NCBI RefSeq assembly: GCF_042854845.1
Contig: NZ_AP031498.1
Location: 2,480,001-2,544,000 of the forward strand
Reading direction: 5' to 3'
DNA: 64,000 bases
From: Maricurvus nonylphenolicus
Lineage (GTDB): Bacteria; Pseudomonadota; Gammaproteobacteria; Pseudomonadales; Cellvibrionaceae
The stretch's first letter is position 1. Each line of letters opens with the position of its first letter. This document shows, one piece after another, positions 1 through 7,806 of the stretch. The translations under genes and the position numbers were made by a program. A model generated the notes under the pieces. The model did no database searches and was not told where the DNA came from. It was given only the letters and a program-made list of their open reading frames with translations.

Positions 1-1
1 T

Positions 2-541
2 GATTTCACCATTGGTGAGATCTATAACCGTATTTATCGTAGAAGTATTGGCAATAAACCTGTACCCATTACATTGCAGGCCCGTAGCGAGCTGTTAAAT
101 GCAATGGCTGAGGGTGATGGTTTGCGCCTGGCGTTTGAGCATCGTGATCAGCAACAGGCTTTTGAAGTCACAACCGATAAGCTTGTCTTGGCCACCGGTC
201 ATCGTCATCCGATTCCAGATTGCCTAAGTTCTATGCTTGATTATTTCGAGAAAGATAGTCAGCAGCGACTGGTCATCAATCGTGATTACACCGTGGCAAG
301 CAAGGTTCCTTTGGCCGGTAATCTCTATGTTCAGAATGGTGAACTCCACAGCCATGGTATTGGCGCGCCTGATTTGGGCCTCGGAGCTTACCGCAGTGCG
401 GCCATTGCGAATCAGTTAATTGGCCGCGATCACTACGTTATCCGTAATAAGAATGTATTCCAGAACTTTGGTGTTGCTGAAAAGTGGCAGGGCTCTTCAT
501 CCAGGGATGAATCAAAAGCCCCAGAATTACTATCAGCATAA
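2..541 (+). CDS. Lysine/ornithine/diamine N-hydroxylase (IucD/RhbE/PubA family), 3' part
   Basis: The frame is open from base 2, so the 5' end lies outside the window and 179 C-terminal residues are visible. The family uses FAD and NADPH to N-hydroxylate the side-chain or terminal amine of lysine, ornithine or a diamine, the first step of hydroxamate siderophore synthesis. The visible part has the C-terminal FAD-domain motif LVLATGH followed by a segment around NLYVQNGELHSHGIGAPDLG, the usual end of this family, where a histidine and glycine-rich stretch closes the FAD site. The IucA/IucC synthetase starts 28 bases downstream and an acyltransferase follows, so this is a siderophore operon. 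The amine substrate cannot be told from this fragment. Confidence 0.9.
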   Translation, partial: DFTIGEIYNRIYRRSIGNKPVPITLQARSELLNAMAEGDGLRLAFEHRDQQQAFEVTTDKLVLATGHRHPIPDCLSSMLDYFEKDSQQRLVINRDYTVASKVPLAGNLYVQNGELHSHGIGAPDLGLGAYRSAAIANQLIGRDHYVIRNKNVFQNFGVAEKWQGSSSRDESKAPELLSA

Positions 542-569
542 AACCGTATAAATATTGATTGGAACCCGT

Positions 570-2390
570 ATGACAACCCTAGCTAAAGCTACCGCTTTTG
601 AAAACTTAAACCCTCTGGCAGCCTACAACCCTGAAAGCTGGCAGCGTATTAACCGCGATCTTTGTGCCAAAGTTTTAAGCGAATGTATTTATGAAGAGCT
701 GTTGCAGCCGCAGCTTGTTGATGCTGACACACATACCTATCAGTTGGATTTTGGCGATGGCAACAGTTACCGCTTTCAGGTAAAACCGCGGGCCTTCTTC
801 GGCTTTATGCGTGTTATTCCCGACAGCCTGGTGCAGTTGCAAGATGGTGAGGAAGTCGCCCTGGAGGATGCTTACTGTTTGCTGGGTAGCCTTAATGCCG
901 CTCTAGGTGTAAAAGCTGATACCGCAGCCTATGCAATTCGTGAGTTCTCCAATACCTTGTTGGGTGATTGTCATCAGATGGCAGCACCACGACTAACCAA
1001 TGCAGAACTGTTGAAGAGCGATGAGATTCAGATTGAAAGCCAGTTAATTGCCCATCCCTGGATTATTGCCAATAAGGGGCGGTTAGGTTTCAGTTACAGC
1101 GATTACCTGCAGTTTGCCCCGGAGATGGCTCAGGAAGCGCCTTTGCTGTGGATCGGTGTAAATAAAGAGGTTGCCCAATACAATGGCCTGTCTGATCTGG
1201 ATTATGAGCGCTTAATCAATGAAGAACTGAGTGAGCAGGATCGCAATCACTTTGCTGGCTTGTTGCGGGATTTGGGCTTGGCCGTTGAAGATTATCTGTA
1301 TATGCCTGTTCACCCTTGGCAGTGGAACAATGAAATTGTTTCCTTATTCTGCCGCGAAATTGTTGCGCGACGTATCGTACCGCTGGATGCTGGCAGTGAT
1401 AATTACCAGGCTCAGCAATCCATTCGTACCTTTAGCAATCGCGATAATCCGCGTAAACGTTACGTTAAACTGCCGATCAGTATTTTGAATACCTCAGTTT
1501 ATCGTGGCTTACCGCCAGAGCGGGTACGTATTGCGCCAGCACTGAGTCAGTGGTTGCTGGACGAGGTGGCTAATGATCCTTTCCTGCGCGATGAAACACG
1601 CCTGATCTTATTGGGTGAGGTGGCAACCATTAACGTTGATCACCCAATCTATTCCAAGATGCAAGGCGTACCTTACCAGTTCCGTGAAAAACTGGCGGTG
1701 GTCTGGCGTGAAAGCGTACACAGTAAGATGGATGAAGGTGAGCATTGTGTGCCTCTGGCTGCTTTGATGCACTATGACGCCAATGGCGAACCTTTCTTGA
1801 AGTCTATAATCGCGGCTTCTGGTATGACTACCGCCGAGTGGTTACAACAATTCCTTAAAGTCGTTATGGAGCCGCTATTGCACGTGCTTTATAAGTACGG
1901 TTTTGTATTCTCACCGCACGGTCAAAACGCCATGCTGGTAATGAAAGGCTTTAAACCTTCACGCTTGGCAGTAAAAGATTTCGTTGATGATGCCAATATC
2001 TGCGTTGATCCCATTCCTGAACAGGACAGTTTACCGGAGGAGCTAGAGGATATTCTGGAGTCACTGGAAGGCCCGATTTTGATTCAGTGGATTCAATCCG
2101 GCTTGTTTGTCTGTGTTTTCCGTTATTTAACGGAAGTACTGGAAGACCATATGGATTATCGGGAAGTGGATTTCTGGCAGCAGGTACTGGAGAGCGTACA
2201 AAACTACCAGAAACGTTTCCCTGAGCTGGAAGACCGTTTTGCTGCCTTTGATTTGTTGCGACCAGTATTCCCGAAGCTCTGCCTTAACCGTGTACGCCTC
2301 TTGGATAAGGGATACCAGGACGACGCTGAGCGACCCAGCGCAGCTGTGAGCAGCATGCTGGAAAACCCTCTGGCTCTGCTCGCCAAATAA
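570..2390 (+). CDS. IucA/IucC family NRPS-independent siderophore synthetase
   Basis: This 606-residue enzyme belongs to the NIS synthetases, which adenylate a carboxylate (citrate or a hydroxamate-succinyl amine) and condense it with an amine or hydroxylamine. Family marks are HPW followed by KGRLGFS at about residues 162-175, PVHPWQW at 246-252, SIRTFSN at 284, KLPISILNTSVYRG at 300 and the ATP-site motif PHGQN near 450. Length fits the family (about 580-630). An in-frame TTG at 555 would add five residues, but the ATG at 570 has GGA about nine bases upstream and is preferred. Lying between an N-hydroxylase and an acyltransferase, it could build a citrate-hydroxamate (aerobactin or rhizobactin type) or a macrocycle (putrebactin type). 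The sequence alone does not decide. Confidence 0.93.
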   Translation: MTTLAKATAFENLNPLAAYNPESWQRINRDLCAKVLSECIYEELLQPQLVDADTHTYQLDFGDGNSYRFQVKPRAFFGFMRVIPDSLVQLQDGEEVALEDAYCLLGSLNAALGVKADTAAYAIREFSNTLLGDCHQMAAPRLTNAELLKSDEIQIESQLIAHPWIIANKGRLGFSYSDYLQFAPEMAQEAPLLWIGVNKEVAQYNGLSDLDYERLINEELSEQDRNHFAGLLRDLGLAVEDYLYMPVHPWQWNNEIVSLFCREIVARRIVPLDAGSDNYQAQQSIRTFSNRDNPRKRYVKLPISILNTSVYRGLPPERVRIAPALSQWLLDEVANDPFLRDETRLILLGEVATINVDHPIYSKMQGVPYQFREKLAVVWRESVHSKMDEGEHCVPLAALMHYDANGEPFLKSIIAASGMTTAEWLQQFLKVVMEPLLHVLYKYGFVFSPHGQNAMLVMKGFKPSRLAVKDFVDDANICVDPIPEQDSLPEELEDILESLEGPILIQWIQSGLFVCVFRYLTEVLEDHMDYREVDFWQQVLESVQNYQKRFPELEDRFAAFDLLRPVFPKLCLNRVRLLDKGYQDDAERPSAAVSSMLENPLALLAK

Positions 2391-2410
2391 CGCTTAACAG
2401 GATGACTACC

Positions 2411-3019
2411 ATGAATACTGCAGAACACCAGCCGAGAGAGTTTCCTGGGGCTATATACCAGGAATACTTCCCGCTTATGAAGAAAACCATTTGGGCACGT
2501 AAAGTTGATATCAATCTGGATGTCGACATCATCCACACCTGGATGAATCGCCCCCATGTGGAAGAGTTTTGGCATATGGCCTGGTCAAAGGAGCGTATTG
2601 CTGACTATCTAGAAAAAGCGCAAGCGAAGGAAGGTTTCGATTGCTATATCACCTTTGTTGAAGACGAGCCCATGGCTTACTTTGAAATGTATCACCCGCA
2701 TTCAGATCCTGTCGGTGCAACCTACGATGTACAGGAAGGGGACTTGGGTTTGCACGTATTGATTGGTGAGGAAAAGTACCAGCGTCGTTACATTATCCGC
2801 TTAAGTGCCTTAATGATGCGCTTGGTGTTTAACTACCACCCGGAAACCCAACGCATTATTGGCGAGCCTGATGTCAATAACACGCAAATTCAGGGTGTGA
2901 TGAAGTTTGTCGGTTTCCGTTTTATGAATAACGTAACCTTGCCGGATAAAATCGGTGCTTTGCATTGCTTGCGTCGCGAGGATTTCGAACAAGCCCATGG
3001 GCCGGTGAAAGCAGCTTAA
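2411..3019 (+). CDS. Siderophore N-acyltransferase (IucB/RhbD/PubB-like GNAT)
   Basis: A 202-residue GNAT-fold acyltransferase of the siderophore type, expected to transfer an acetyl or succinyl group from CoA to the hydroxylamine made by the upstream monooxygenase, giving the hydroxamate. Visible marks are the central acceptor-site run YFEMYHP, then GDLGLHVLIG (beta-4 and the CoA loop) and IIGEPDVNNTQIQGVMKFVGF near the C-terminus, a pattern typical of IucB and RhbD. ATGs occur at 2402 and 2411. An AGGA eight bases before 2411 makes the second the likelier start. The gene begins 20 bases after the synthetase stop, so it is surely co-transcribed. Confidence 0.88.
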   Translation: MNTAEHQPREFPGAIYQEYFPLMKKTIWARKVDINLDVDIIHTWMNRPHVEEFWHMAWSKERIADYLEKAQAKEGFDCYITFVEDEPMAYFEMYHPHSDPVGATYDVQEGDLGLHVLIGEEKYQRRYIIRLSALMMRLVFNYHPETQRIIGEPDVNNTQIQGVMKFVGFRFMNNVTLPDKIGALHCLRREDFEQAHGPVKAA

Positions 3020-3045
3020 TATCTCGGAATATATCGGAAGGCCCT

Positions 3046-3984
3046 ATGCTAAAGCTTGTTGAAATCGAAAAAGATTATCCTAATACCCGCGCCTTGGACG
3101 GTGTCAGCTTTAATGTTGAGGCCGGGCAGATAATGGCACTGTTAGCGCGCAATGGTGCGGGTAAAAGTACCTTAGTGTCCATTGTAGCTGGATTGCTGCA
3201 GACCGATAGTGGTGAAGTCTGGATAAATGGTGAACAGCGTATCGGCAAAAAGCTTAGCAGTGCCAACCAGCGCCGTATTGGTATAGCGGGCCAGGAAACC
3301 GGTATCTATCCCGAGTTGACCGTTGCCGATAACCTGCGCTTTTTTGCCCAGTTGTACGGTGTGCCTCGTCGCGAGCAACAGATGCGTATGCAAGAAGTGG
3401 CTGCGTTATTGGGACTAGGCGATTTACTGGATAGACGAGGGAATCAATTGTCGGGGGGCGAAAAACGCCGTCTGCATACAGGTGCAGCGTTGATGCATAA
3501 GCCTTCACTGTTATTACTGGACGAACCCACTGTGGGTGCCGACCCGCAGGCGCGCAATGAGATCCTTGATGCGGTAAAAGCCCTGGCCAATGACGGTACA
3601 GCGGTCATCTATACCAGTCACTACTTTCCGGAAATTGAAGTCCTCGGTGCTGATATTACTGTGATGCACAAAGGCCGATTGCTGGAGCAGGGGACTCAAC
3701 AGGAACTGTTGCAGCGCCATGGCGATACATCGGTCATTATAGAATTTGGTGCCGAGGTTGCTTCACAGGCTGCACGTCAGCTTTATCCGCAGCAAGGAGC
3801 GACGGATGCAGAAAGTTTCTGTCCAACTCCTAATCGATTGCGATTGGATAGAAGTCTGGCAGTGTTACCGCTTCCTCGCTTAATGGAGTTGTTGGGCGGT
3901 TTGTCAGACAGCATCGTTAATTTGGAGCGCCAGACAGCTAATCTGGAGCAGGCTTTCCTGTCGATTACCCAGCGTGGCCATTAA
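3046..3984 (+). CDS. ABC transporter ATP-binding protein, probable siderophore exporter subunit
   Basis: A 312-residue ABC ATPase of the ABC-2 (DrrA/CcmA-like) type with one nucleotide-binding domain and a C-terminal extension of about 90 residues, as usual for DrrA-like exporters. The P-loop at residues 34-41 reads ARNGAGKS, so the first glycine of the Walker A consensus is alanine. The signature LSGGE is at 135-139 and Walker B LLLLDE at 155-160, followed by the H-loop region YTSHYFPE. The ATG at 3046 has GGAAGG four bases upstream; a longer open frame from 2965 overlaps the acyltransferase and is rejected. Its position after three siderophore genes and before an ABC-2 permease suggests export of the siderophore or a precursor; this is inference. 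Confidence 0.88.
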   Translation: MLKLVEIEKDYPNTRALDGVSFNVEAGQIMALLARNGAGKSTLVSIVAGLLQTDSGEVWINGEQRIGKKLSSANQRRIGIAGQETGIYPELTVADNLRFFAQLYGVPRREQQMRMQEVAALLGLGDLLDRRGNQLSGGEKRRLHTGAALMHKPSLLLLDEPTVGADPQARNEILDAVKALANDGTAVIYTSHYFPEIEVLGADITVMHKGRLLEQGTQQELLQRHGDTSVIIEFGAEVASQAARQLYPQQGATDAESFCPTPNRLRLDRSLAVLPLPRLMELLGGLSDSIVNLERQTANLEQAFLSITQRGH

Positions 3985-3994
3985 AGATATATCT

Positions 3995-4768
3995 ATGTTT
4001 ATTTCAACCTTTAATTCTATAGTGACTCAGGAATTGCGTATTCTACGCCGTGATCCTGCGCCGTTTACTGTTCTGTTTGTAATGCCAGCCCTGGCGCTGC
4101 TGCTGTTTACCCCGGCATTGGGGGCAGTATTGCGTGAGCAGGGACATGCCAGTGCCAGTGGTGTTGAATTGGCACTGCCGGGTATGGCAGTAATGTTTGG
4201 CAGTTTGGGCGCAGCCTTTTTGGGGTTTGCCATTTTTCGCGAGCACCAGTGGCAGAGCTGGCAACGACTACTGGCTAGTCCAGCGCCTATTACCAGTATT
4301 CTGTTAGCTAAAATGGTGGTGCCGTTGCTTTTGGTATTTGGCCAACAGCTGGTGTTATTGGTGCTGGCAGTATCCGTTTACGATATTACTTTGCCCAGTG
4401 CACTGGGTAGCTATGCGATAACGGCTTTTAGTTTTGCCTTAAATACCACCGCGCTGGGGTTACTGGCTGCTGCTTGTTGCCACTCGCTGCAGCAAATGAA
4501 TGCCATCATTCATATATCGGCGTTACTTCTCGCAGCAACTTGCGGTGCCTTTATCCCGCTAGCGCAAATGCCTGAGTGGATTCAGGTGCTGTCAGTGGTA
4601 ACACCGAGCTATTGGATGGTTTCTGTGCAAACACCGGTATTGCTCAATGCTGGTGAGCTGCAGCAGGTCTTGGCAGCTAATGGTTTGCTGGTATTACAAA
4701 GCATTGTCTTTTTGGCTTTGGCGGGCTTACGTTTCCGGGCTGGTGAACGTAAATACAATTGGGCCTAG
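3995..4768 (+). CDS. ABC-2 type transporter permease
   Basis: A 257-residue membrane protein with six predicted hydrophobic segments after a short cytosolic N-terminus (QELRILRRDPAPFTVLF), the standard ABC-2 permease layout. The sixth segment is followed by a basic tail. It pairs with the ATPase whose stop is 11 bases upstream. A GTG at 3974 overlaps that stop and would add seven residues (start uncertain); the ATG at 3995 gives the usual N-terminus. As the fifth visible gene of the siderophore locus it is a candidate exporter subunit. Substrate is not shown by the sequence. Confidence 0.87.
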   Translation: MFISTFNSIVTQELRILRRDPAPFTVLFVMPALALLLFTPALGAVLREQGHASASGVELALPGMAVMFGSLGAAFLGFAIFREHQWQSWQRLLASPAPITSILLAKMVVPLLLVFGQQLVLLVLAVSVYDITLPSALGSYAITAFSFALNTTALGLLAAACCHSLQQMNAIIHISALLLAATCGAFIPLAQMPEWIQVLSVVTPSYWMVSVQTPVLLNAGELQQVLAANGLLVLQSIVFLALAGLRFRAGERKYNWA

Positions 4769-4855
4769 GTGTTGTTAGAGTATTGAGAGTAAAATAGCAT
4801 TCGTTGACCCTGAGGTACTCTTGCCTGTGGTAATCTTGAACGTAAGAGCTATTGA

Positions 4856-5752
4856 ATGCTAACTGAAATCTTTGCCATTATCAGCCCTGTGCTGATCTGT
4901 GCCGGTATTGGTTTTTGCTGGTCCAAAACCGGTACCGACTATCCCGCAGATTTTATCTCTCGCATTGTGATGAATGTGGGAGCACCCTGTTTGATCCTCT
5001 CATCATTGCTTAAAGTCGATGCTGATTTTAGCCAGCTGGGTTTTGTGGCGGAAGCGGCCGTCATCGTGGTTATTGCCATGCTGCTGATGGGGCTTGCAAT
5101 GGTTCGATTACTTAAGCTTGATGGCGCCACCTACTTACCGCCGCTTATCTTTGCCAATACCGGCAATATGGGCTTATCAATTACTTTTTTTGCCTTTGGT
5201 GATGCGGGTCTGGCATTGGCGGTCTGCTACTTTATCACCACACTGTTTTTGCACTTTACTCTGGGAATCTATCTTGTCAGTGGCGGCCAGGGCCATTGGT
5301 CTGATCAGCTCAAAGAGTTAGTACGCCAGCCGGTTCTCTATGCCATGTTAGTGGGTATGGTGATGTTGTTTGCGGACCTGGAATCACCTAAATGGTTATC
5401 AAATACCGTAGGGCTTATTGGTGGGATAACGATTCCGCTGATGCTGATTACCCTGGGAGTGTCACTGGCAAGTCTACAATTTGAAAGCTTACGGCGAAGT
5501 TCGTTATTCGCTGCTATGCGAGTGTTTGGTGGTTTGGCGGTAGGTTGGTTGATCTGTGATTTGTTGGATCTGACAGGCGTTACCCGAGGTGTGATTCTGC
5601 TACAGGCTTCCATGCCGGTAGCGGTGTTCAATTATCTGTTTGCCCACAAGTACAAGCGTAACGCGGAAGAGGTAGCGGGCACAGTCATCGTTTCAACCCT
5701 TATGGCGTTTGCGTTATTACCGTTTTTGGTGGCCCACCTTATTGCAACCTAG
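4856..5752 (+). CDS. AEC family transporter (auxin efflux carrier/malonate-type permease)
   Basis: This 298-residue integral membrane protein has about ten hydrophobic segments and the two-halved layout of the AEC family (PF03547): an N-terminal bundle beginning EIFAIISPVLICAGIGF, a central break near the sequence FANTGNMGLS, and a C-terminal half beginning near RQPVLYAMLVG and ending in a helix with VIVSTLMAFALLPFLV. The NxGNMG motif at the first half's crossover is characteristic. AEC proteins are secondary transporters of organic anions; the substrate here is unknown. Separated by 87 bases from the ABC permease, so it could be read through from the siderophore operon, though a functional link is not shown. 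It converges on the next gene with only five bases between stops. Confidence 0.88.
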   Translation: MLTEIFAIISPVLICAGIGFCWSKTGTDYPADFISRIVMNVGAPCLILSSLLKVDADFSQLGFVAEAAVIVVIAMLLMGLAMVRLLKLDGATYLPPLIFANTGNMGLSITFFAFGDAGLALAVCYFITTLFLHFTLGIYLVSGGQGHWSDQLKELVRQPVLYAMLVGMVMLFADLESPKWLSNTVGLIGGITIPLMLITLGVSLASLQFESLRRSSLFAAMRVFGGLAVGWLICDLLDLTGVTRGVILLQASMPVAVFNYLFAHKYKRNAEEVAGTVIVSTLMAFALLPFLVAHLIAT

Positions 5753-5757
5753 TCGTA

Positions 5758-6312
5758 TCAGGCGCTGACGGGGCCTTCGCTCTGGAGTTTTTGAACGAGC
5801 GACGGTTCATTCTCATTCTTCAGTGCTTGAGCTTGTAACGCCTGCTTATAAGCTTTAGGGGGAATAATATATTCCTCCGCCCGTTGATTGATGGCGGCAT
5901 ACTCGGCGTTTAGAGACTCGATTTTTCCGGATAGGTGCTCCAGATCGAGAAAGCCATCAAAATACAGGGCAATGAGTCGTTCGCACTCACGGGCCACTTC
6001 CAGGTATTCGTTGCCGATTTCCCGATGGCCTTCATAGGTTTTCTGGAAGTTGAAAAAAGTCTGAATGCCACCCAGCAGGGCGGCTGCCAAGGCCAGGATA
6101 GCACCAATCCATTTACTCCAGTCCGGCAGTTCTGCCCCCAGCAGGGTAAAAAACACTGACCCCAGGACCAGGTTGATCACAATAATCGGGATACCACACA
6201 AAATATGCAGGTGGCGGCCTTTTTGTGATGCAAAGAAGTGGCTGTGTTTGCCCAGATGGGCATTGGTGCGGAGCTTTTCCAGAACGTCGATAGTGTGTGG
6301 AATGGTTTCCAT
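5758..6312 (-). CDS. SLATT-like two-transmembrane protein
   Basis: A 184-residue protein with a short basic cytosolic N-terminus, two hydrophobic helices at about residues 36-58 and 66-87, then a long amphipathic helical region (TFFNFQKTYEGHREIGNEYLEVARECERL). This order, with a loop between two TMs and a following coiled region containing a Y-L-x-x-A-R-E-C-E-R-L stretch, matches SLATT domains, described as pore-forming effector modules often linked to nucleotide-signalling (SMODS/SLOG) conflict systems. No cyclase or sensor lies nearby, so the effector role is unsupported here. The ATG at 6312 has AAAAAGGA just upstream and is preferred over the upstream ATGs at 6330 and 6366. Confidence 0.62.
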   Translation of the reverse strand: METIPHTIDVLEKLRTNAHLGKHSHFFASQKGRHLHILCGIPIIVINLVLGSVFFTLLGAELPDWSKWIGAILALAAALLGGIQTFFNFQKTYEGHREIGNEYLEVARECERLIALYFDGFLDLEHLSGKIESLNAEYAAINQRAEEYIIPPKAYKQALQAQALKNENEPSLVQKLQSEGPVSA

Positions 6313-6385
6313 GGAATTCCTTTTTGCCATGTTAAGTGTGGCTGTCAAGCGGCCATCATAGGGCAAGCGTGGTTAAATGTCTCGG

Positions 6386-6922
6386 TTAGAAGCTGGAACC
6401 GGGCTGCTTCAAAAACTCGATTTCTTCCTGAGTAGATTCACGGCCCACAATGCTGTTGCGATGCGGGTAACGACCGAAACGATCAATGATCTCCTTATGG
6501 CGAAGTTCAAAGTCGTAATTGTTTTCAGGTGTGTATTGTTTAAACAGCTTTTCCGCCTCCAGGTGAACAGCTGCCGATTCACTGTGCATATAGGGCATCA
6601 GCAAAAAGCAACGTTCATTGTCATCCAGGCGCTCGAGGGCACCTTGGGCGACCGCTTCCTGTGCTAGCACCAGTGCCATCGGGTCCTGACTAAATGCTTG
6701 GGGGCTATTGCGGAAAACATTGCGGGAGAACTGGTCGAGTACGATAATTTCGGCCAATCGGCCTAGATCTGTCTCACGCCAGATAAAAAGTTCTGCCAGG
6801 CTGGCCCGTTGAAGTAATTGGCCAAAGCGCTTTTCGATAGTTTTATCGAACTCCGCATCAACCTGCCACCATTGTTTGGGGTCTATTTCTTCAAACCAAA
6901 AGTTGAGGACTTCTTTATGCAT
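6386..6922 (-). CDS. DUF924 family protein
   Basis: This 178-residue protein matches DUF924 (PF06041), an all-helical, TPR-like family of unknown function. Marks are the start MHKEVLNFWFEE, the conserved FIWRETDLGRLAEIIVLDQF and FRNSPQAFSQDPMALVLA runs, and the LLMPYMHSE motif near the middle. Length is usual for the family. It is followed on the same strand by the SLATT-like gene (73 bases away) and preceded by a 58-codon ORF, so these may be one unit reading from the methyltransferase at 7795. Confidence 0.88.
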   Translation of the reverse strand: MHKEVLNFWFEEIDPKQWWQVDAEFDKTIEKRFGQLLQRASLAELFIWRETDLGRLAEIIVLDQFSRNVFRNSPQAFSQDPMALVLAQEAVAQGALERLDDNERCFLLMPYMHSESAAVHLEAEKLFKQYTPENNYDFELRHKEIIDRFGRYPHRNSIVGRESTQEEIEFLKQPGSSF

Positions 6923-6940
6923 AGTTAATACCTGGATAAA

Positions 6941-7117
6941 TTATTCTTTATCTTCTAGAGATGTATCGGATTCAGCCTTCTTCTTGGCGAGAAGGGACTT
7001 TTTCTTGTGCTCCAGAATTTCCTGTTTTCTTCTATAGTAGTTTTGGTCTGATCTACGAGTAAGCCTATACAGCAAGACAATAATTGATAGACCTATTAGA
7101 GACCCAATCTCATACAT
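6941..7117 (-). CDS. Small single-TM protein with lysine-rich tail, 58 aa
   Basis: A short open frame from an ATG at 7117 to a TAA at 6941. The product starts MYEIGSLIGLSIIVLLYRLT, one hydrophobic helix that ends with arginines (positive-inside), then a charged, lysine- and glutamate-rich tail (QEILEHKKKSLLAKKK) that is likely helical. It begins three bases after the methyltransferase stop, with AGAGGGA about ten bases before the ATG inside the end of that gene, so the two are probably translationally coupled. The composition (hydrophobic N-terminus, clean hydrophilic tail) is unlikely by chance. I know no family for it. Confidence 0.6.
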   Translation of the reverse strand: MYEIGSLIGLSIIVLLYRLTRRSDQNYYRRKQEILEHKKKSLLAKKKAESDTSLEDKE

Positions 7118-7120
7118 CGT

Positions 7121-7795
7121 TTATTGTCCCTCTACAGAGGCTTCAAAGAGTATAGATGCCGGTAAGCCGGTTTCGGGATAACAAGGTTCCGTAACATTGA
7201 TATTGGTATATCCCGTTTGACTGAGGAGATCCAGCCAGGATTCACGGGTACGAAAATACCAGGGCGCAGGGTCGCTAAACTGTTGGTTAAAACCATCCCA
7301 GGAGCCTGGGCGCCAGCCGTCCTGGTAGTTACCGTCACAGGTCGCTTGTGGGTGAAGGGTTTGTATTAACAAACGACCACCGGGATTTAGGCAATCAATG
7401 GAATGCTGAATAACTCTCTCTACTGATTCTTTGCCCAAGAGCGAGAAGTTACAGGCGATGACATCAAACGCTTTCGGAAAAGCTTCGGCACAAAAATCTT
7501 CATAGGCAAGGAGCTGGAAGCGATGGCCTTGTTGTTCTACAAATTCAGCAAAGTCTGCTACAGCGTCAATTCCCAAGCACGTAATGTTATATTCGGATAG
7601 GGCTGTCATTAACCAACCTTCACCGCAGCCGACATCCAGCAGGGTTTGTGTGGGTAGTCTGACAACGGCATCCACAATAGCCTGATTGGTAACGGTAGTG
7701 CGACTGGTGATTTCCTGGTCTCGAATCGCTTGTACCCAAGGAGCGACATTCTTTTGCCAGGAGTTCAGAATCTGCAGGTCGTTAAACGTTTTCAT
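7121..7795 (-). CDS. Class I SAM-dependent methyltransferase
   Basis: A 224-residue Rossmann-fold methyltransferase. The SAM-binding motif I is LLDVGCGEGWLM near residues 53-64, motif II acidic end is CLGIDAVADF and motif IV is FDVIACNFSLL, followed by the GGRLLIQTLHP strand. The substrate is not evident; the C-terminal half contains many aromatic residues (SWDGFNQQFSDPAPWYFRTRESWLDLL), a layout seen in small-molecule methyltransferases of the Methyltransf_11/25 groups. It sits between a GST gene (11 bases upstream, same strand) and the 58-codon ORF, so the four minus genes 8484-6386 probably form an operon. Confidence 0.85.
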   Translation of the reverse strand: MKTFNDLQILNSWQKNVAPWVQAIRDQEITSRTTVTNQAIVDAVVRLPTQTLLDVGCGEGWLMTALSEYNITCLGIDAVADFAEFVEQQGHRFQLLAYEDFCAEAFPKAFDVIACNFSLLGKESVERVIQHSIDCLNPGGRLLIQTLHPQATCDGNYQDGWRPGSWDGFNQQFSDPAPWYFRTRESWLDLLSQTGYTNINVTEPCYPETGLPASILFEASVEGQ

Positions 7796-7806
7796 AGTGA
7801 CTGCGA

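Noticed and set aside
555..569. TTG start for the IucA/IucC synthetase
   Set aside because: The ATG at 570 has a better-placed GGA and gives a normal N-terminus.
2965..3045. Extension of the ABC ATPase upstream of 3046
   Set aside because: It would overlap the acyltransferase gene by 55 bases and its residues do not resemble an ABC N-terminus. GGAAGG before 3046 decides the start.
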